From Odontesthes bonariensis (Eukaryota > Chordata > Actinopteri > Atheriniformes > Atherinopsidae): a stretch of DNA of 64,000 nt. The stretch spans positions 17,180,009-17,244,008 of the forward strand of contig NC_134517.1 of NCBI RefSeq assembly GCF_027942865.1. Reading direction: 5' to 3'. The first letter of the stretch is position 1. The number at the start of each line of letters is the position of its first letter. Shown here piece by piece: positions 49,511 through 61,201 of the stretch. The notes under the pieces were generated by a model. That model was given only the letters and a program-made list of their open reading frames with translations. It did not search any database and was not told the DNA's origin. Both the position numbers and the translations under genes were made by a program.

Positions 49511-51160
49511 AAAAGGAGTGGTGTAGATGCTGTTTTCATCTTGTACTGTCCTTACGCCACTGTTACAAGCTCCTCTACTAAATGAATCATGACATCTGAA
49601 TGATAATTTCATTCTTTCTCAGCTGTGCCACCACTGCAGCATCTGCCAGCGTAATGACTGCAGAAACAAGAGTCATGACGGTATTTGGCAGATGTGTACA
49701 GTGCTTTTTTTTTTTCTTTCTTTTTCCAACTCAAACTGAAGGGCATAAAATGCATTTACTGTCAGCTCACAGCAACTCAAATCATTGAGAAACATTGCAG
49801 TTTTTTGCATATCCATCCTTTTCTCCTCCATCTTTTTTCCACTTGTGCGTTTAACTCTGAAAGATGTTTTTTTTTTTTTTTTTTACACATCCGTTCCAGC
49901 CTGTTCATGCAACATTTAAAAATCTTTTCTTGGAGAGTTGGCACTGATATAGCAATTGACTTTCCTCATTTGTAAGAGTATTGGTGTCAAACAAAATGCC
50001 TGTCGTGGTGAAATACAAAGCATTTCTTAGCAATTTTAGAGTCTGTTGACCTCGTAGCACTCCTCATGCATCAGACGTGCGAAGATATCCAAAATGTTGG
50101 TACGAAAAGACTGTTTTTTCATCATTGTTAGTTCGGTGCTCTCACACCATTTATCTGTGAAATATCTGCAGCTGCTGCAAACAGTAGTGTCGTTTCTTTT
50201 CTTGTCCCTTTCAAAAGAAAAGTGCCAAGCCTGTTACTATAGTGTAAATAATGTTTTTAAAGATCCTCGTCAAACATTTTAAAAGAAAAAAAAAAACGTG
50301 GATGTAGAGGAATTGCCTCTTGTATTGTTTACTTGTAGTGAATTCTTAGTAACTGTCTTTAAAATTCTTACTCTTCTCACTCAAATTTTTTCTAAGTGTT
50401 CCAACGCGGATGTCGGAAGCTAGCCAAAGTTCTTAGTTGAGGTTGAGCTGCTGATTCTCTGTAGCACTCTAATTTGAAATGACATTGACAAGAGTCATGG
50501 CAATCAAGCAGCCTATGCATTTTGTTTTCCTTTCTTTTTCTTTTTCTCTTTTCTGTTCTCTAACAAGTGAGATGTCTCCTCACGATAATGTAACGTCCAT
50601 TAAGCAATTATACTGGGAGTAAATCCACTATTGTGTGTTTTTACTGGTTTCCTATGTCTGAACATTGAAATAATGCTGGAACGAAAGGATCTGATTTCTA
50701 ACTCTGTGGCCCGTCTTGTGTAACTCACACTGTGGGGGACACTTTTATGGCATGTGGCTACGTTTTCTGTATTTTTGTGAATTTAACTTGTACAATTGGT
50801 CAACAGAAGTACCCAGGAGATGCTGCTGGCTGACCCCTGATCTCTCCGTGGAAGATTTATGTGGTTGAAGAGTTTGTTAAAAGCAGTATTTGTATATGCA
50901 AACCCAAACCAGATCAGTCCGTCATCTTTTTTTTTAACACTTGTTGAAATGAATGTAATTTTGAATGTGCGTATTTCCATTCACTTTCAAGATGTTACTT
51001 GTCTTCACCTGTCATCTTTCCTGAAAGGAATGGCCACAGGTAAAAAAAAATTGGCCAGTGTTTTGTTCTCTAAACTGGCTCGTGCCTGAAGACCTGAAGC
51101 TGTGAACATGTTTGTAAGTTTTCTAAAACTTGGTAATAAACTGAAAAGTCTGTATTAATT
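49511..51160 (+). other. rev1: rev1 3' UTR and polyadenylation signal
   Basis: About 1.6 kb from the TGA stop to an AATAAA at 51135-51140, followed by a T/G-rich stretch (ttcatttgtcctctgttctt), as expected of a poly(A) site. It contains poly(T) tracts at about 49706 and 49866. Confidence 0.6.
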
Positions 51161-51769
51161 CATTTGTCCTCTGTTCTTAATAATTACGGATCTATAAATG
51201 TAGCATACAGATAAAACCTCGAGGGAAGGAAAAAACAATTTTGTATTGGTTTACCACAAACTAGTAGTAATAAGGGTAATTGATTTCATGGGAGGATGTG
51301 ATCTATTCTTTGGGTGTTTGATATCTGACAGTTGAAAATCATCTTTCTTTTCTTTTCCTTCAGATGAAGTAGTGGAAAAAAATCACCATGAATCATCATG
51401 TACATTGCATTTCTAAAGCACCTGCGCTCTCCTCGAGCCTATGTTTCGCACCTTTACAGTTAACATTTTGTCACATAATAGCATCCCATGATAAATTATT
51501 GTTACAGTAGGATTTATGTATATAAGCATAACAGACTGAAATGTGTTCCTAAGTAAGAGCTGAGCAGTCCACTCTTAATTGACACCAACTCCATTTCTGA
51601 ATGGCATCAGTATATGTCAAATATAAAGGGTTTAATTATATCTGTTATGTTGGACATTATGGTGTTTAGAGGGTAGTACAAAAAGTTTTCTGTTTGCACA
51701 GAACTAAATTACAAATAGTAATATCAAATTGTTTATATTTTTATTTTACAAATTACCCGGAAGCATTTG

Positions 51770-51861
51770 TGATTTTGTGGCGGTCACACTACTGCGACGT
51801 CATAACCGTAGCAAGAACTGCGCATGAACTGAAGTGTTCCCGGGAGTTGTTATTTCTTCAG
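51770..51861 (+). promoter_or_regulatory. txndc9: Candidate txndc9 promoter/non-coding first exon
   Basis: A local CpG-containing segment with a CRE-like gacgtcat (about 51797) that ends in cttcag/gtaattc, a usable donor. The next acceptor, ccccttcag/attctt at 54563/54564, begins the exon holding the txndc9 start codon. It would make a 2.7-kb first intron that carries the Harbinger remnant. Transcript evidence is lacking. Confidence 0.4.
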
Positions 51862-52739
51862 GTAATTCATTTACTTATTTTTGACATTTTTGAGACATTA
51901 GCATGTGTGTACTTTAACACAACACATTACTTACTTTCGCAATTATTTTCCTCACACATGGGTTAGGGTTTTATCATTTTATTTTATTTGTTATCACGAT
52001 ATGTCTGGAAGGACTAACGTTAGCCAGGTAGCATAGCAACCAAACGTCAAATCTGATCATTTCTAGGTTTATGTTTGCTGGCAGAAGTCAATACGCCCGA
52101 CTATATATTTCGGCTTTTGGTGGATACCAATGCAAAAAGCGAAAAATGAAATCTGGACAACGAAACAATCGTCATAAATAACTAGTTAGCTTGCACGTAG
52201 CTATTGCTAGCTAACACTCGTTGGACAAGGTGTGCCCAGTTGTGCCTTTGTTAGCTGCTGGGGCTCTGTCAGCTGAAACCTCGATGCAGAGGGCAGTGGC
52301 TGTACGGTCAGGAATGACAGAAAAACGGGTTTTGTGTCAATTCGATGCTGTAAAAGAAGGTTTACATTTTGTGCACAAAGGGCATTGCACACAAAGTCTG
52401 TATTTTCCATTCCGATATCGTCGCGTGTTGTTTGAAAAAATAAAATAAAATGATGTCACATTATGTCAACCATATTTACACACTGACTCCGAAGTTTTAT
52501 CCCGTGATTAAACTTTGTTTGACCGCTCAGAACCACCGTAACACACCAACGTCATTATCCAAAATGGCATCTGACAAACTAATTTACTTCGTTGCGCAGC
52601 AAAAAAAAAAAACACTATGACAAAACGAGCACCTTGGGATTGGAAATGTATCGATGCATTGTAACAGCAGAGCGCAACGTTATAGCTACAATGTATCACC
52701 TTGTGATCTGCATAGTGTGCTTTCAACAAGTCAGATAGT

Positions 52740-53041
52740 GATATCCAAATGGATGATAACTGCAATGATGATGACGAGGAGGAAGAAATAGAGAATGATA
52801 GGAGGTGCGAGAGGAGAGCAATGACAGCCTGTGCAGGTACCTAGAGTGGAGAAAAGCACGGAAGGAGACAAGGGAGCAAGACAAGGGAGAAAGACAAATG
52901 AAGCGACAACAGTGTCAGGATTTCCAGGAGCTGCAGACATATGAGGTGTTGGTATTTTTCCTCTGCCTGGCTCCCAGCATGAGAAGACTCACCCCAGAGA
53001 AACTATGTGCACACTGTTCTATTCAATGCAGCAGGTTCTGA
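52740..53041 (+). pseudogene. Possible Harbinger accessory (MADF/BESS-like) protein remnant
   Basis: From the ATG at 52751 an acidic start (DDNCNDDDEEEEIEND) breaks into a second frame with a Lys/Arg/Gln-rich stretch. It ends in VFFLCLAPSMRRLTPEKL, which resembles the BESS motif ending many MADF/Myb-type accessory proteins of PIF/Harbinger transposons. It points toward the opposite-strand transposase remnant, as expected of the two-gene layout. The match is weak. Confidence 0.35.
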
Positions 53042-53336
53042 CTGTTTGAAAATATTTCTTAATTTAGTTTTGCACATGTTTATCCCATCTCCATCTGAGT
53101 AGTTGTTGTTTTATATTGGCAAAATAAGCTGGGAATTAGTCAATTGGTTGGTAGTTCTTTTACTTATTAACACAAGTATCTGGTTTAATTTGGTACTTAT
53201 ACAGTATAGCAACAGTGTTAATAATGCCCTAGCCAATATTTCGTTTAGTGTTCTAACACTCAAAAGAATCAAGAATCAATGTATTTTTAACTAGACATCA
53301 TACTAGCACATCTGGGATAAATTACATCGCTTAGTT

Positions 53337-54122
53337 CTACAGCCGCACTGCTACATCTCCCTCTTGACGTACACAGTCATACATCCATGTTAGTTTTGGA
53401 GAAGGAGCGACAAAATATTGCATAGATGCGTTTCGAATGTGCAAAGCCTCTGCTAATGTCTGCTTGGTTGCCCCTTGGCTTTGGGATGTCCTGTAGACAG
53501 GCTTATCAGTCAGAATCATCAAAGCAGTCATCCTGGTTGGCCTGTCCCTCTCCAATGTGACAGAGGTAGTTGCATAATACGCAGGTTGCTTTGACTATGC
53601 TGTCTGCCAGGTCAGGGTTCACTTCCATCTGCCTTTTGTAAAGTGTGAAACTACAAGCTTTTTCAGATATGCACCGCTGTTGACAGATGAAGGTTGATGA
53701 TGCGCTTTTCCTCTTGAAGACGCTTTCCAGGGTAGGGTGTGGTTTTAGAGAAAAAATCCTCATCTGCCACAATAACATGTTTGGGATGGGAGCTCCTCTG
53801 GTGGTGGAACTTGCAAAGTTCCCTGCTGGAGAGCCCATCCCAGTGCAGAATCTGCAAATAGGTCTTTATCGCTATCACCGGCTTAGCTTCCCTACATTTA
53901 TGGCAATGAAATAGTAATCTGGATGTACAAAAGCAAGGAGGACAGCGGAAAGGCTACCTTCATAATGGAAAACAGGAGAGCCTGTTTTGGCGGGGGCCTC
54001 AGTTCTTGCACATTTTCCACCCAAAGCTCTGCGGGAATTAGAGAAGTTCCGTCTCTCACACTCTTCTTGTCAGATGACGGATTAAAAAAACAAGTCAGAA
54101 AAATACAAATTCTTGTGTGCAA
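53337..54122 (-). mobile_element. PIF/Harbinger transposase remnant
   Basis: Read from high to low coordinates in shifting frames. A decayed 'FSIMKVAF' region near 53970 is followed by AINVGK near 53900, HPKHVIVADEDFFSKT and PYPGKRLQEEKRIINLHLS (about 53700-53790; compare the family's VADEAF and YPG..L...RIFNYRLS), then SIVKATCVLCNYL (about 53565). The terminal segment is SQGATKQTLAEALHIRNASM followed by QYFV (about 53400-53490; compare R..lavRd.f..YF). Stops and frameshifts show it is dead. Confidence 0.85.
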
Positions 54123-54594
54123 AGGCCTGAAGTTTTAAAGTGGTAATGCCAGCCCAGCTTCTCTGATTCTGATACCATGTTGGTGAAATTTAGATTTTAT
54201 ATTGTATACCGCTTATATAATGAATAAGGGTAGACCTAGTATCAAATTCCTCAGTGTAATACACTTAAGGTTTGACAAAGCCTCCAAAATGACCACATAG
54301 ATGAATTTCTTTTTCTTATTGCCTTTATTTTCTGAAGCTTTAACCAAAAGCTAATCATTTAAACCACCAAGAGGATAAGGTCACTGGGTTATAAGATCAT
54401 ACTGCATGGCGCCTGAGTTGAATTTCAATGGCAAGATTGTGCATTCGTCATGAATTCGGTGTCACTTATTCATGCAGTAATAAGATATTCTTAAGATGTC
54501 TTGAGCTTGACTGTTGTTTGTTCTCACGTCTCTCCTTACATGATTTGTTCTTTACCCCTTCAGATTCTTAGTGCGTCACACGTAGTTGGCAGCT

Positions 54595-56262
54595 ATGGCC
54601 AGTCAACAAATTGACATCTTGACAAAGGTTTTGGAGCAGTCGGCTAAGGTGGTTGAGGACCAGGTGGACGCGCACTTGAGCAAGCTGAACGAATTGGATG
54701 ACGACGATTTGGAGAGACTGAAGGAGAAGCGCTTAGAAGCCCTGAAAAAAGCTCAGAAGCAGAGGCAGGTAAAAGCAGGACATTTTAAATACCTTTCATG
54801 CTCCCATTGTTGAATACATTATTGTTTTATTTATCTATATTTTTACATTCACAAAGCTACGCATGTGCTCGCTTTCAGCAGCGACCACATTATTCAGAAT
54901 TATTTCGGAGTCGGTGTACTGTTTGTTTTGGAGTCTGAGGGAATTTAGCAGGCAAACATGGCCAGACAATTAGTAGAAATCTTAGCACAGTTGAAAGTTG
55001 GAGGTTTAAAACCAGGCAGTTAGGAGTACTTAAAGCCTAAAAACACATGCAGGGGGTTTAGATGTTTTGTTCTCCAATTGACTGATAAAGTTTTTTTTGT
55101 TTGTTTTTAAGAATCATATTGGAAAGCCCTGAGTACTGTAGAGACTTTTTTACCCCCTGAAGTTACACTCCAGGAAGTGGACTTTTCATGTGAAATTTTG
55201 GTCATTGTTACCATAGACATTTGTATATGTCTATGATTGTTACCATTCCCAACCAGCCTGCTAAAGAGACCACGTGCTGTCATTGTACTTAACTGTAAAA
55301 AAAAAAAAAAAATAATAATTCTTCTGTTGTTGCGATATTCACTTGGAGTGCTCTGCTTTTTAGGAGTTTTTGTCCAAAGGCCACGGGGAATACAGAGAAA
55401 TCTCCAGTGAGAAAGACTTTTTCGGTGAGGTAAAAGATAGCAAGAATGTTGTCTGCCACTTCTACAGAAATTCCACCTTCAGGTAAGTCTATAGCTAGTA
55501 ATTATATTTACAAAGTTCCAGAGTTATGCAACACACGTATATGAATGTGAACTTTAATTCAATCAACAGATCACTAACCAAGACCACTACTAATATTTAT
55601 ACTTGGCCCTAAAAATGTATCTTTGTTTGTAGCCAAATTTTAATCAAGAACCTTACTCGCCTTTAGCTAAAAGTCTGCTTTGTTAACACCTTGTGTTGTT
55701 AAACAGTTTATGATAAATTGGCTGAATTTGTCATTTTTTTTCCCTCTACCTCTTACATGTAGATGTAAGATCCTCGACAAACACTTGGCCATCTTGGCCA
55801 AAAAGCACGTCGAGACCAAATTCATCAAACTGAATGCAGAAAAGGCGCCGTTTCTGACAGAGAGGCTGTCCATCAAAGTTCTGCCTACACTGGCTCTGCT
55901 TATAGACGGGAAAACAAAGGACTATGTGGTTGGATTCGGTGATCTGGGCAACACGGACGAGTTTCCCACAGAGATGCTGGAATGGAGACTTGGATGTGCA
56001 GATGTTATTAACTACAGGTGAGACGTAGAGTACACTCACTCCTCCTCCTTTAAGACTTCATACTGTCACTTGCTCTAATACAGACTCTGTTACTGTTACT
56101 GACTTTTTAAATTTGATTTTAACATCCTTTTTTTGTTGTTCTAGTGGTAACCTGATGGAGCCCCCAACAGTCGCGAAGAAATCAAGCTCAAAGTTCAGAA
56201 AAGTGGAGAAGAAAACTATCAGAGGGCGAGGATACGACTCTGATTCCGATTCGGACGACTGA
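54595..56262 (+). CDS. txndc9: TXNDC9 (thioredoxin domain-containing protein 9, phosducin-like)
   Basis: TXNDC9/PhLP3 binds the CCT (TRiC) chaperonin and modulates folding of actin and tubulin. Coding exons 54595-54768, 55364-55482, 55763-56017 and 56145-56262 give 221 codons (human 226). An N-terminal coiled-coil-like acidic/basic helix ([20 protein letters not shown]) is followed by the thioredoxin fold (about residues 75-180; [41 protein letters not shown]) and a basic tail ending in DSDSDSDD. The CXXC active site is replaced by a single Cys (FRCKI), as in the known family. The start is the first ATG, five codons before the conserved DIL(T)KVLE segment. Confidence 0.97.
54769..55363 (+). 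other. txndc9: txndc9 intron 1 (coding)
   Basis: A 595-bp intron with no recognisable element apart from a small imperfect palindrome (catagacatttgtatatgtctatg) near 55211-55234 and an A-rich run near 55297. Confidence 0.5.
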
Positions 56263-57520
56263 AAAGCTCCAATGTCTCGTAGACAGCCCGCTTCAATTTT
56301 TCCTCCCTCTCTAAGTGACTCACTCAATCACCACATTTGTTTCTAAAAATTCAGTTTTGATTCTTTCAAAGCAGTCTGTCTCAGCCTCATTTTATCAAGC
56401 ATCTTTCACGTTTCAGATTTGAAATTTAAGTAACAGCATATGTGCTTCATAAACGAGGAATCCTTACTGAGCCACTCCATCATGTGTCATTTGGCCTTCA
56501 CTGTGTTGTTCATGCTGTCTTTTTTTAACACATTGACTCCCAAGTCACGTAAAACTACGTTTTTACTGCCCATGCGTTGGCTCCCAAATGGTAAAAATAC
56601 GTTTTTACGTTTTTTTTTTTTTATGGATTCTGAATCTATACATTCTAATGCACATTCTGTGTGATTTTTGTAATTATGTGATGAACAGAACTGACATAGA
56701 TGGCAGTCAAAAACTGGTGTCATCATCTGGACATTTTGATCAATACACCAATGGCTTTGCGTCAACGCAAGAACAATTTTGATAACGCTGCATTGATTGT
56801 TGTGCATTTCCGCATTTTGTCCAATCGCACGTGTCGGTTTCCAGAGGGTGACGGTAAAGTAACATAAACAAACAACAAGAAGGAGAAGAAGACACGCGAC
56901 AAGTCTAAGGAGGCGGTCTTATGAACAGGTTAGCTTTGCAACATGCGACACGACGCAAATCCTCTGACCCGGATATGTAAGTATCTAAAGTGCCACAGGC
57001 TGAAAGAGCGCACGTTTCACAAAAGCCCCGATATCTCAGTTTGTTGTTGATTTTGGTGGAAACCTGCTTTGGTTTAGCTAAGGATAGCTCGCTAATGGCA
57101 GCACCTAGAGACACGCAGTTTTGACCCACAAAGAGTTTAAAGTCTCAGCTTTCAAACGAGCCATAACATGTTTCAGTGGCCCTATCACATAATATGCTGT
57201 GACTGTACAAAAAACGTCAAAAAAATGGTTTGGAACGCTGGGAGTCTACGACATAATTCTGGAAAAACCGCTGGTAGTCAATGTGTTAAGAGGATAGAAA
57301 CTTGGAAGCTTTGTTTAATTCACAGACATGTTCAGTTGGTTCTGCATTATACGTTACCTTGTAACTGTCTGAATCTAATGTGAAAACAGTCAGTGATGCG
57401 TGTGTGTGCCAAGATCAAATGTATTCTGATTTTTACCCTCTGAATGCATTGTTAAACGACATGACCTTGTAGCAAGAGTTTGACTTAAACAATGAAAATT
57501 TAATAAAAACCGTAAAAAGG
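56263..57520 (+). other. txndc9: txndc9 3' UTR with embedded MITE
   Basis: From the TGA stop the only AATAAA I noticed is at 57502-57507, beyond the piggyBac-type MITE (56529-57285). If that is the site used, the MITE forms most of the 3' UTR. An earlier non-canonical site before 56529 is possible. Confidence 0.4.
56529..57285. mobile_element. piggyBac-type MITE flanked by TTAA
   Basis: A 757-bp segment flanked on both sides by TTAA (56525-56528 and 57286-57289), the invariant target duplication of piggyBac elements. Its ends are inverted: it begins CACATTGACTCCCA and finishes TGGTAGTCAATGTG, matching over about 13 bases. No transposase reading frame, hence non-autonomous. An inner repeat of the form tacgtttttac recurs near the left end. 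Confidence 0.8.
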
Positions 57521-58010
57521 TGCTGAACGTGATCCATAGATTTTTCATCTTCCTTTTTTCCTATAAGCTCATGGTCGGGGGGGACGGGGACTGATGAGAT
57601 GAGATCCCTCCTTTCTTCACGCTGTTACTGCAACGGCCGTTTTTTTTTTTTTTTTTCTCACTCCTGTAGTAAATCTATAATCTATTTTAGGATTGTTTTT
57701 TTTATGTTGTCTGTTAAGGCTCCTTATGGCCTCTCACCCAGCTACATATCTGACCTCCAAGCTTCGTTCAGATGCGAGTGTGTTAACATCGAGTGACGAT
57801 TGCTTCCTTTCCCCGTTTCCTAATGCGACTGCAGCGTAAACATTATTTCCAGTTGGCAACAAATGGTTGGGAGACCATTCAAATCCAGCTATTCCAGACC
57901 AACGCGAAACACGTTCAATTCTCTGTGTGGAAGAATCGGACTGGAAGCTACGAGTTTTTGAACGACTTTTATGAACAATAAAACTTGAACATGGCAGAAC
58001 AGAAGCAGGA
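57521..58010. other. txndc9-mrpl30 convergent gap; LYG genes absent
   Basis: 490 bp between the txndc9 poly(A) signal and the mrpl30 stop codon on the other strand. It contains a poly(T) run near 57640 and a plus-strand AATAAA at 57977. A phrase YGLSPSYISDL at about 57725 hints at a LINE C-terminus, but the rest does not continue convincingly. No lysozyme-g gene is present. Confidence 0.5.
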
Positions 58011-60612
58011 CTAAGACTCAATGGCCTGTTGTTCGACAGGTTGGAGGAGGCGACGCACAATCAGCTCGCCTTTGGTGTTGATGTACGTGTCGGCCATGTC
58101 CTGCTCTGCAGGGAGCCCATAGGGAGTCTTTAGAGGCTGTATCCTGCGAGGAGAGAGAAAATAGAAAAGACGAGAAGGAAGTTGGTGAGTTTTGTGAAAT
58201 TATTTTTGTCTTGTGAAAGGACTCATCTCAATCTTTTCTGGCAAGCTTTGATGATTTACAGATACTATGAATAATATAAAACAGATGCTTGGCCACGTCT
58301 GGTACAGCGATCCTACCTCACAAGGTGCTTGACGAATTTCAGCTGGCTGTTGACCGCAGGTGTATTTTTGTGAATTACAGGTACGTAGGCCTGAATGAAA
58401 GACATAAAAACAGAGTTGGTGGGCGAAAGAAAAAAAAAAAAAAAAACTGCTACGAGCTGGAGAGATTCTTGCCTCTAGAAAATCTCATCAGAGGTTCTTT
58501 GTGCCTTTTATAGTCAACAGATGCTGTATGAGCTTCGGGTGATAGAATCAAGCTTGCAATCTGGCTTCTAAAATGCATCTTGGCCAAAAACGGTAAATGG
58601 TTTTGTGAGCTTTGTGAGTCCTGGCTGAAAATGGCCCACTCGCTCCTTTAACATACATTTACTGGGTGTCTTCAAAATCTTGTGTTTTCCACAACATGTT
58701 TTTTTTTGTTTTCCTGTGAACCATAAAGAGATGTCTACAAAGAAAACCTTAGTAGTTGGCTCTAAATACGACTGTAGCCTTACCTTCTGAAGGCCGAGGT
58801 GTTTCACCATCTCTTTCTCCCAGTGCGGCCTTCGCATCACACTTCTCACCCGTGTCACTATATGCAGTTTGTGGGGTTGGTCTGGATCGCCACCATACTT
58901 CTCGTGCTCTTTAGATCTCTCGGCAAAAAGCTGTCAGAAGAAAAACACGGAGCTTTGGACAACAGAGTAACTGAGCCTCAAAAGGTGCTTCATTACTTCA
59001 ATGACTTTATTCCCGTGTTAGGGGGAACCTGGGGAAACCCCTCAGTGACGGGCGCCTGATGACTCCCCCACGCCTCCTTTTCTCCATTTATAAGTTACAC
59101 AAACTGGACCAAGCTGAAATTTCACAAATTTACCTCTTGTGGAATCCTTGCTTTGGAGAATTTGCTGCGTGCCGACACGGACCACCAGCAAGGTGACAAA
59201 ACTGCTGATTCTTTCAGGGTCTGTTCCACGGAAACACAATAAGAGTTGGAGGAGGGGAAAAAAAAACATTATAGTATGACCCAGAAGGTAAGTTTGTCTC
59301 TTAATCCGAAGCATCATACGCAGTGTTCCAGACACTACGAGTTTGTCACAATTGCAACAGTGACCCCTATCGCATCAGCATCTTGGTGTAAATGACCATT
59401 GCAGCCTGTTTCAGGCTGTTTCAATTTACAGTTCGGGTATTTGTTTGGTAGGTAACTGGTTGCCAGATTTTTCTTTTTTTCCTGTCAGCAGATGAAAAAA
59501 GAAAAACACAATGTATGGCGGAAATAAAGGCACCGCACAACACCACCAAAGCCTGGTTTTAAAACGTGAAGCATAGTGGATGGAGAGGTGAGGTACTCCA
59601 TGGATTTGCATATTCCGTTTTGTCTAATTTCCCTTAATCGATACTGAATCAAATATGGCAGACATCTGTGGAATAACATACACCCATTCCTGCGAGCTCA
59701 CAGGGAGCTCATCTGTTACACCTTTCCTCACTTTACTCTCTTTTTCCCCTGTTTAATTTCTCAAATGATATTATGTACATGTGACATTATTGTGGTCATT
59801 AACTCGTGTTTCCCTGTTCCAACAGGTATCCGTTGAATGGTGTTACAGTGGTTTTTTTCCCCTCTTTTCTGTCTTCTCAAACCCCAGCTGGTGGAGGCGG
59901 ATGGCCACCTTTCCCGAGTCTGATTCTGCCAGAGGTTTCTTCCTGTTAAAAGGGAGTCGTTCCTTTCCACAGTCGCCTCAGGCACGCTCAGGACGGGAGA
60001 TTGGACTGAAGACAAGTTTCGGTGCAATCTGTTGGTTTCTTTAGCTAGGAAATTGTTTTTGAATTGGCTCTATATGAATGAATTTGATTATTTTATAAAT
60101 AATTATGATTACAATGAATTTAATTCCAATTGGCTTGAATTGGACTTTATTATTTAAGTGCCTTGAGATGACATTTGTTGTATTTGGCGCTATATAAATA
60201 AAAATGAATTGAATTGAATCGATCTAAAAATACGGTATCTTTACACAAGAAACATATGAACGGGTTTCCGGTTAATGCACATTTTATTATAGACGTACTT
60301 TTTGCAATATATCTAAATAGTATTTTTTATTTTTTTTGTATATTTATTCTTTTGTGAGATATATGTCACTTTGATGGAGGGGGGGGCTTAACTTTGAAAT
60401 GCTTATCGTTTCCGTCTATACTTCTGACTGAGACCAAATGTATTGAACATTACAAATGTAATGTTACGTCACGCAGAATATCATGTTTGTAAACACCGAC
60501 AACGCCATCTGATTGTTACATTTGCACAATTGAAGTCTCAAACACCAGAAATACTCATCATTGTGCTTACCTTTACCGAAAGAGAGCTCAGACCGCGACA
60601 GACAGCTGACAT
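58011..60612 (-). CDS. mrpl30: Mitochondrial ribosomal protein L30 (uL30m)
   Basis: A component of the mitochondrial large ribosomal subunit. Coding exons on the minus strand: 60612-60571 ([14 protein letters not shown]), 59220-59134 (ends [10 protein letters not shown]), 58930-58784 ([20 protein letters not shown], then [18 protein letters not shown]), 58390-58317 ([20 protein letters not shown]) and 58143-58011 ([20 protein letters not shown], stop TAG). They total 160 codons, human 161. All splice sites are GT/AG and the frame is continuous. The N-terminus is short and basic, as expected of a mitochondrial targeting peptide. The first intron (59221-60570) carries a dispersed repeat. The gene is head-to-head with mitd1, as in human. 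Confidence 0.97.
59830..60225 (+). mobile_element. Dispersed teleost repeat in mrpl30 intron 1
   Basis: The core cagctggtggaggcggatgg, then gaggtttcttcctgttaaaa followed by gggag and, at the end, ccttgagatgacatttgttg with tttggcgctatataaataaa and an attgaattgaat tail is a motif order I recognise from many teleost genomes. The tail resembles a retrotransposon 3' end. The class is not certain and there is no coding sequence. Confidence 0.65.
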
Positions 60613-61201
60613 GTTGAATTTCTACACGCCAAGGTTACGGCCCTGCTAACTGCTAATAAAAAACGTGAGCGTGATGTTGCTAAGGTTGATGACAGACGAC
60701 CCGTTTTCAAACCATTTTCACAACAATTTAAGGTAAAACGTTTCTTCAGAGAAGGAAAATAACAAGAGACAGTAATCACATTCGCGCAGAGTTCTCTCCA
60801 CTGTGCTTCTCAACCGGAAATGTAAGGAGTTACACCTAATTTGCACCGATGTGCCAAACGCGCCCCCGAGTATTGACCTTATCTTTTATTTTCAGTCTTC
60901 ATTTGAGAGTTTTAAAACAATAAAAAATATACATATTCAAGGTTTAAAATATTTAGATGTCTTATATACGCTTATCATATATGTTTAATCATGTTTTACC
61001 ATTTAATATGTTTCCATCCAGCTTCCACGACCCAAAATGCAGGCATAACGTTTCTCCGGGAGTTATTTTTGTGGCACACTCGTGCAACTGCCAGCTTGGG
61101 AGGTAAGAGCTACTTTCCCCAACACTTTTCCTGTTTCTAGTGAAGCATGAAACCACGTTAGTTTCATAGGATTTATTAAAGGAAAGACGATACACGGAAC
61201 A
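60613..61201. promoter_or_regulatory. Bidirectional promoter of mrpl30 (minus) and mitd1 (plus)
   Basis: The two start codons are 589 bp apart and point away from each other, so both genes must be driven from this interval. No TATA box was recognised. The same divergent pair exists in human at 2q11.2, which supports a shared promoter. Confidence 0.7.

Larger units (their letters stand above)
51161..54563. other. rev1-txndc9 interval; EIF5B absent
   Basis: 3.4 kb between the rev1 poly(A) site and the first coding exon of txndc9. It contains a candidate non-coding first exon of txndc9 (51770-51861) and PIF/Harbinger remnants (52740-54122). No sequence resembling EIF5B, the human gene at this position, was seen on either strand. 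Confidence 0.55.

Noticed and set aside
57599-57981. Possible LINE C-terminal fragment (YGLSPSYISDL)
   Set aside because: Only about a dozen residues resemble the family and the following sequence does not continue the alignment; left unannotated.
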